From Oscillospiraceae bacterium (GTDB lineage: Bacteria > Bacillota > Clostridia > Oscillospirales > Oscillospiraceae): 6,599 bases of DNA. Location of the stretch: NCBI GenBank assembly GCA_009785655.1, contig WQVW01000099.1, forward strand, positions 1 through 6,599. Direction: 5' to 3'. The notes below the pieces were generated by a model that saw only the letters and a list, made by a program, of their open reading frames with translations, did not search any database and was not told the DNA's origin. The translations under genes and the position numbers were made by a program. Positions 5,879-6,599 of the stretch are shown piece after piece (the first letter of the stretch is position 1; the number at the start of each line of letters is the position of its first letter).

Positions 5879-6599
5879 TTTTTTGCCCGTCTCACGCGAG
5901 GATATGCTCGCGCGGGATTGGTATTACTATGATTTCTTGCTGATAACGGGTGACGCGTATATCGATCATCCGAGTTTTGGTGCGGCGATTATCGGCAGAG
6001 TGCTGGAAGCGCAGGGGTATAGAGTTGCAATACTCGCCCAGCCGGATTGGCGCGACACGTCGGCAATTACGGCGATGGGTCGTCCGCGATATGCCGCGCT
6101 GGTGACGTCGGGGAATCTCGACTCAATGGTCGCCCATTACACGGCGGCGAAAAAAAAGCGGAGTGAGGATTATTACTCACCCGGCAAGCAAGCGGGGTTA
6201 AGGCCGGATCGCGCGGCGATTGTCTACGCCAACCGTGTGCGGGAAGCGTTTCCGGATTTACCGATTGTTATCGGCGGACTGGAATGTTCATTGCGGAGAT
6301 TCGCGCACTATGACTACTGGGACGATAAAGTCCGCCGCCCTGTTTTATTTGACGCCAAGGCAGATATCCTCATCTATGGCATGGGCGAAACGGCGATTAC
6401 AGAGGTTGCGCAGCGACTTGCCAGTGGTGAGGATGTGCATATTATCACAGACGTACGCGGGACAGGGGTGATTGCTGCTGACGCGTCCGTCTGCGTATAT
6501 CCGCATGTAGATTGTCCGTCATTTGAATCGGTGTCGTCCGACAAAAAGGAATATGCCAAAGCCGCGATGATACAATATGAAGAACATGACTCGGTACGC
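5865..6599 (+). CDS. YgiQ family (UPF0313) radical SAM protein, N-terminal part only
   Basis: The window holds 245 residues of a protein whose family is usually over 550 residues, and the right edge truncates it. The N-terminal region is strongly typical of YgiQ: FLPVSREDM (6-14), LITGDAYIDHPSFGAAIIGR (26-45), a B12-binding-like fold segment with ILAQPDW (56-62), TSGNLDSMVAHYTAAKKKRS (81-100), GLRPDRAAIVYANRVREAFP (111-130), IVIGGLECSLRRFAHYDYWD (134-153), and ILIYGMGE (168-175). The CxxxCxxC cluster motif that defines radical SAM enzymes should lie beyond residue 245 and is not visible, so this class is inferred from family resemblance. The family has no established reaction. The ATG at 5865 overlaps the phosphatase gene by 14 bases, with no clear ribosome site upstream. 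An internal ATG at 5904 would remove the conserved FLPVSRED start. Confidence 0.92.
   Translation, partial: MNTVDFLPVSREDMLARDWYYYDFLLITGDAYIDHPSFGAAIIGRVLEAQGYRVAILAQPDWRDTSAITAMGRPRYAALVTSGNLDSMVAHYTAAKKKRSEDYYSPGKQAGLRPDRAAIVYANRVREAFPDLPIVIGGLECSLRRFAHYDYWDDKVRRPVLFDAKADILIYGMGETAITEVAQRLASGEDVHIITDVRGTGVIAADASVCVYPHVDCPSFESVSSDKKEYAKAAMIQYEEHDSVR

Overview
The window is a compact stretch of bacterial chromosome given over mainly to nucleotide biosynthesis. Eight protein-coding genes sit in two divergent, tightly overlapping runs, with one 131-base gap (3470-3600) between them. Three things point to an anaerobic Clostridia-type Firmicute, plausibly of the Oscillospiraceae/Ruminococcaceae kind. 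These are the electron-transfer (class 1B) dihydroorotate dehydrogenase pair PyrK-PyrD, strong AGGAGG-like ribosome sites, and the split last steps of purine synthesis. The lineage is inferred from gene content; no rRNA or other marker is present.

Left half, minus strand (3469 down to 1): purM, purN, a PurO-type IMP cyclohydrolase, and a stand-alone AICAR formyltransferase cut off by the left edge of the window. Neighbours overlap by 7, 8 and 4 bases, so this is almost certainly one transcript with coupled translation. The genes cover steps 3 (PurN), 5 (PurM), 9 (AICAR formyltransferase) and 10 (IMP cyclohydrolase) of IMP synthesis. The last two steps, done by the two-domain PurH in most bacteria, are done here by two separate proteins. 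The cyclohydrolase belongs to the PurO family first known from archaea, and the formyltransferase resembles the eukaryotic ATIC domain more than the E. coli one.

Centre (3470-3600): a divergent control region. The best purM promoter and the best pyrK promoter use essentially the same bases as their -35 elements, on opposite strands. Those bases lie at the centre of a 22-bp imperfect inverted repeat. This suggests that purine and pyrimidine transcription exclude each other or share an operator.

Right half, plus strand (3601 to 6599): pyrK, pyrD, a histidine-phosphatase-family gene with a TTG start, and the N-terminal third or so of a YgiQ-family radical SAM protein that runs off the right edge. 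These overlap by 1, 4 and 14 bases. PyrK and PyrD form the NAD-linked dihydroorotate dehydrogenase of pyrimidine synthesis. The roles of the two downstream genes are not established by the sequence.

I see no mobile element, RNA gene, CRISPR array, terminator or phage gene, and no wholly new system. The points most worth following up are the split PurH arrangement and the shared divergent promoter.
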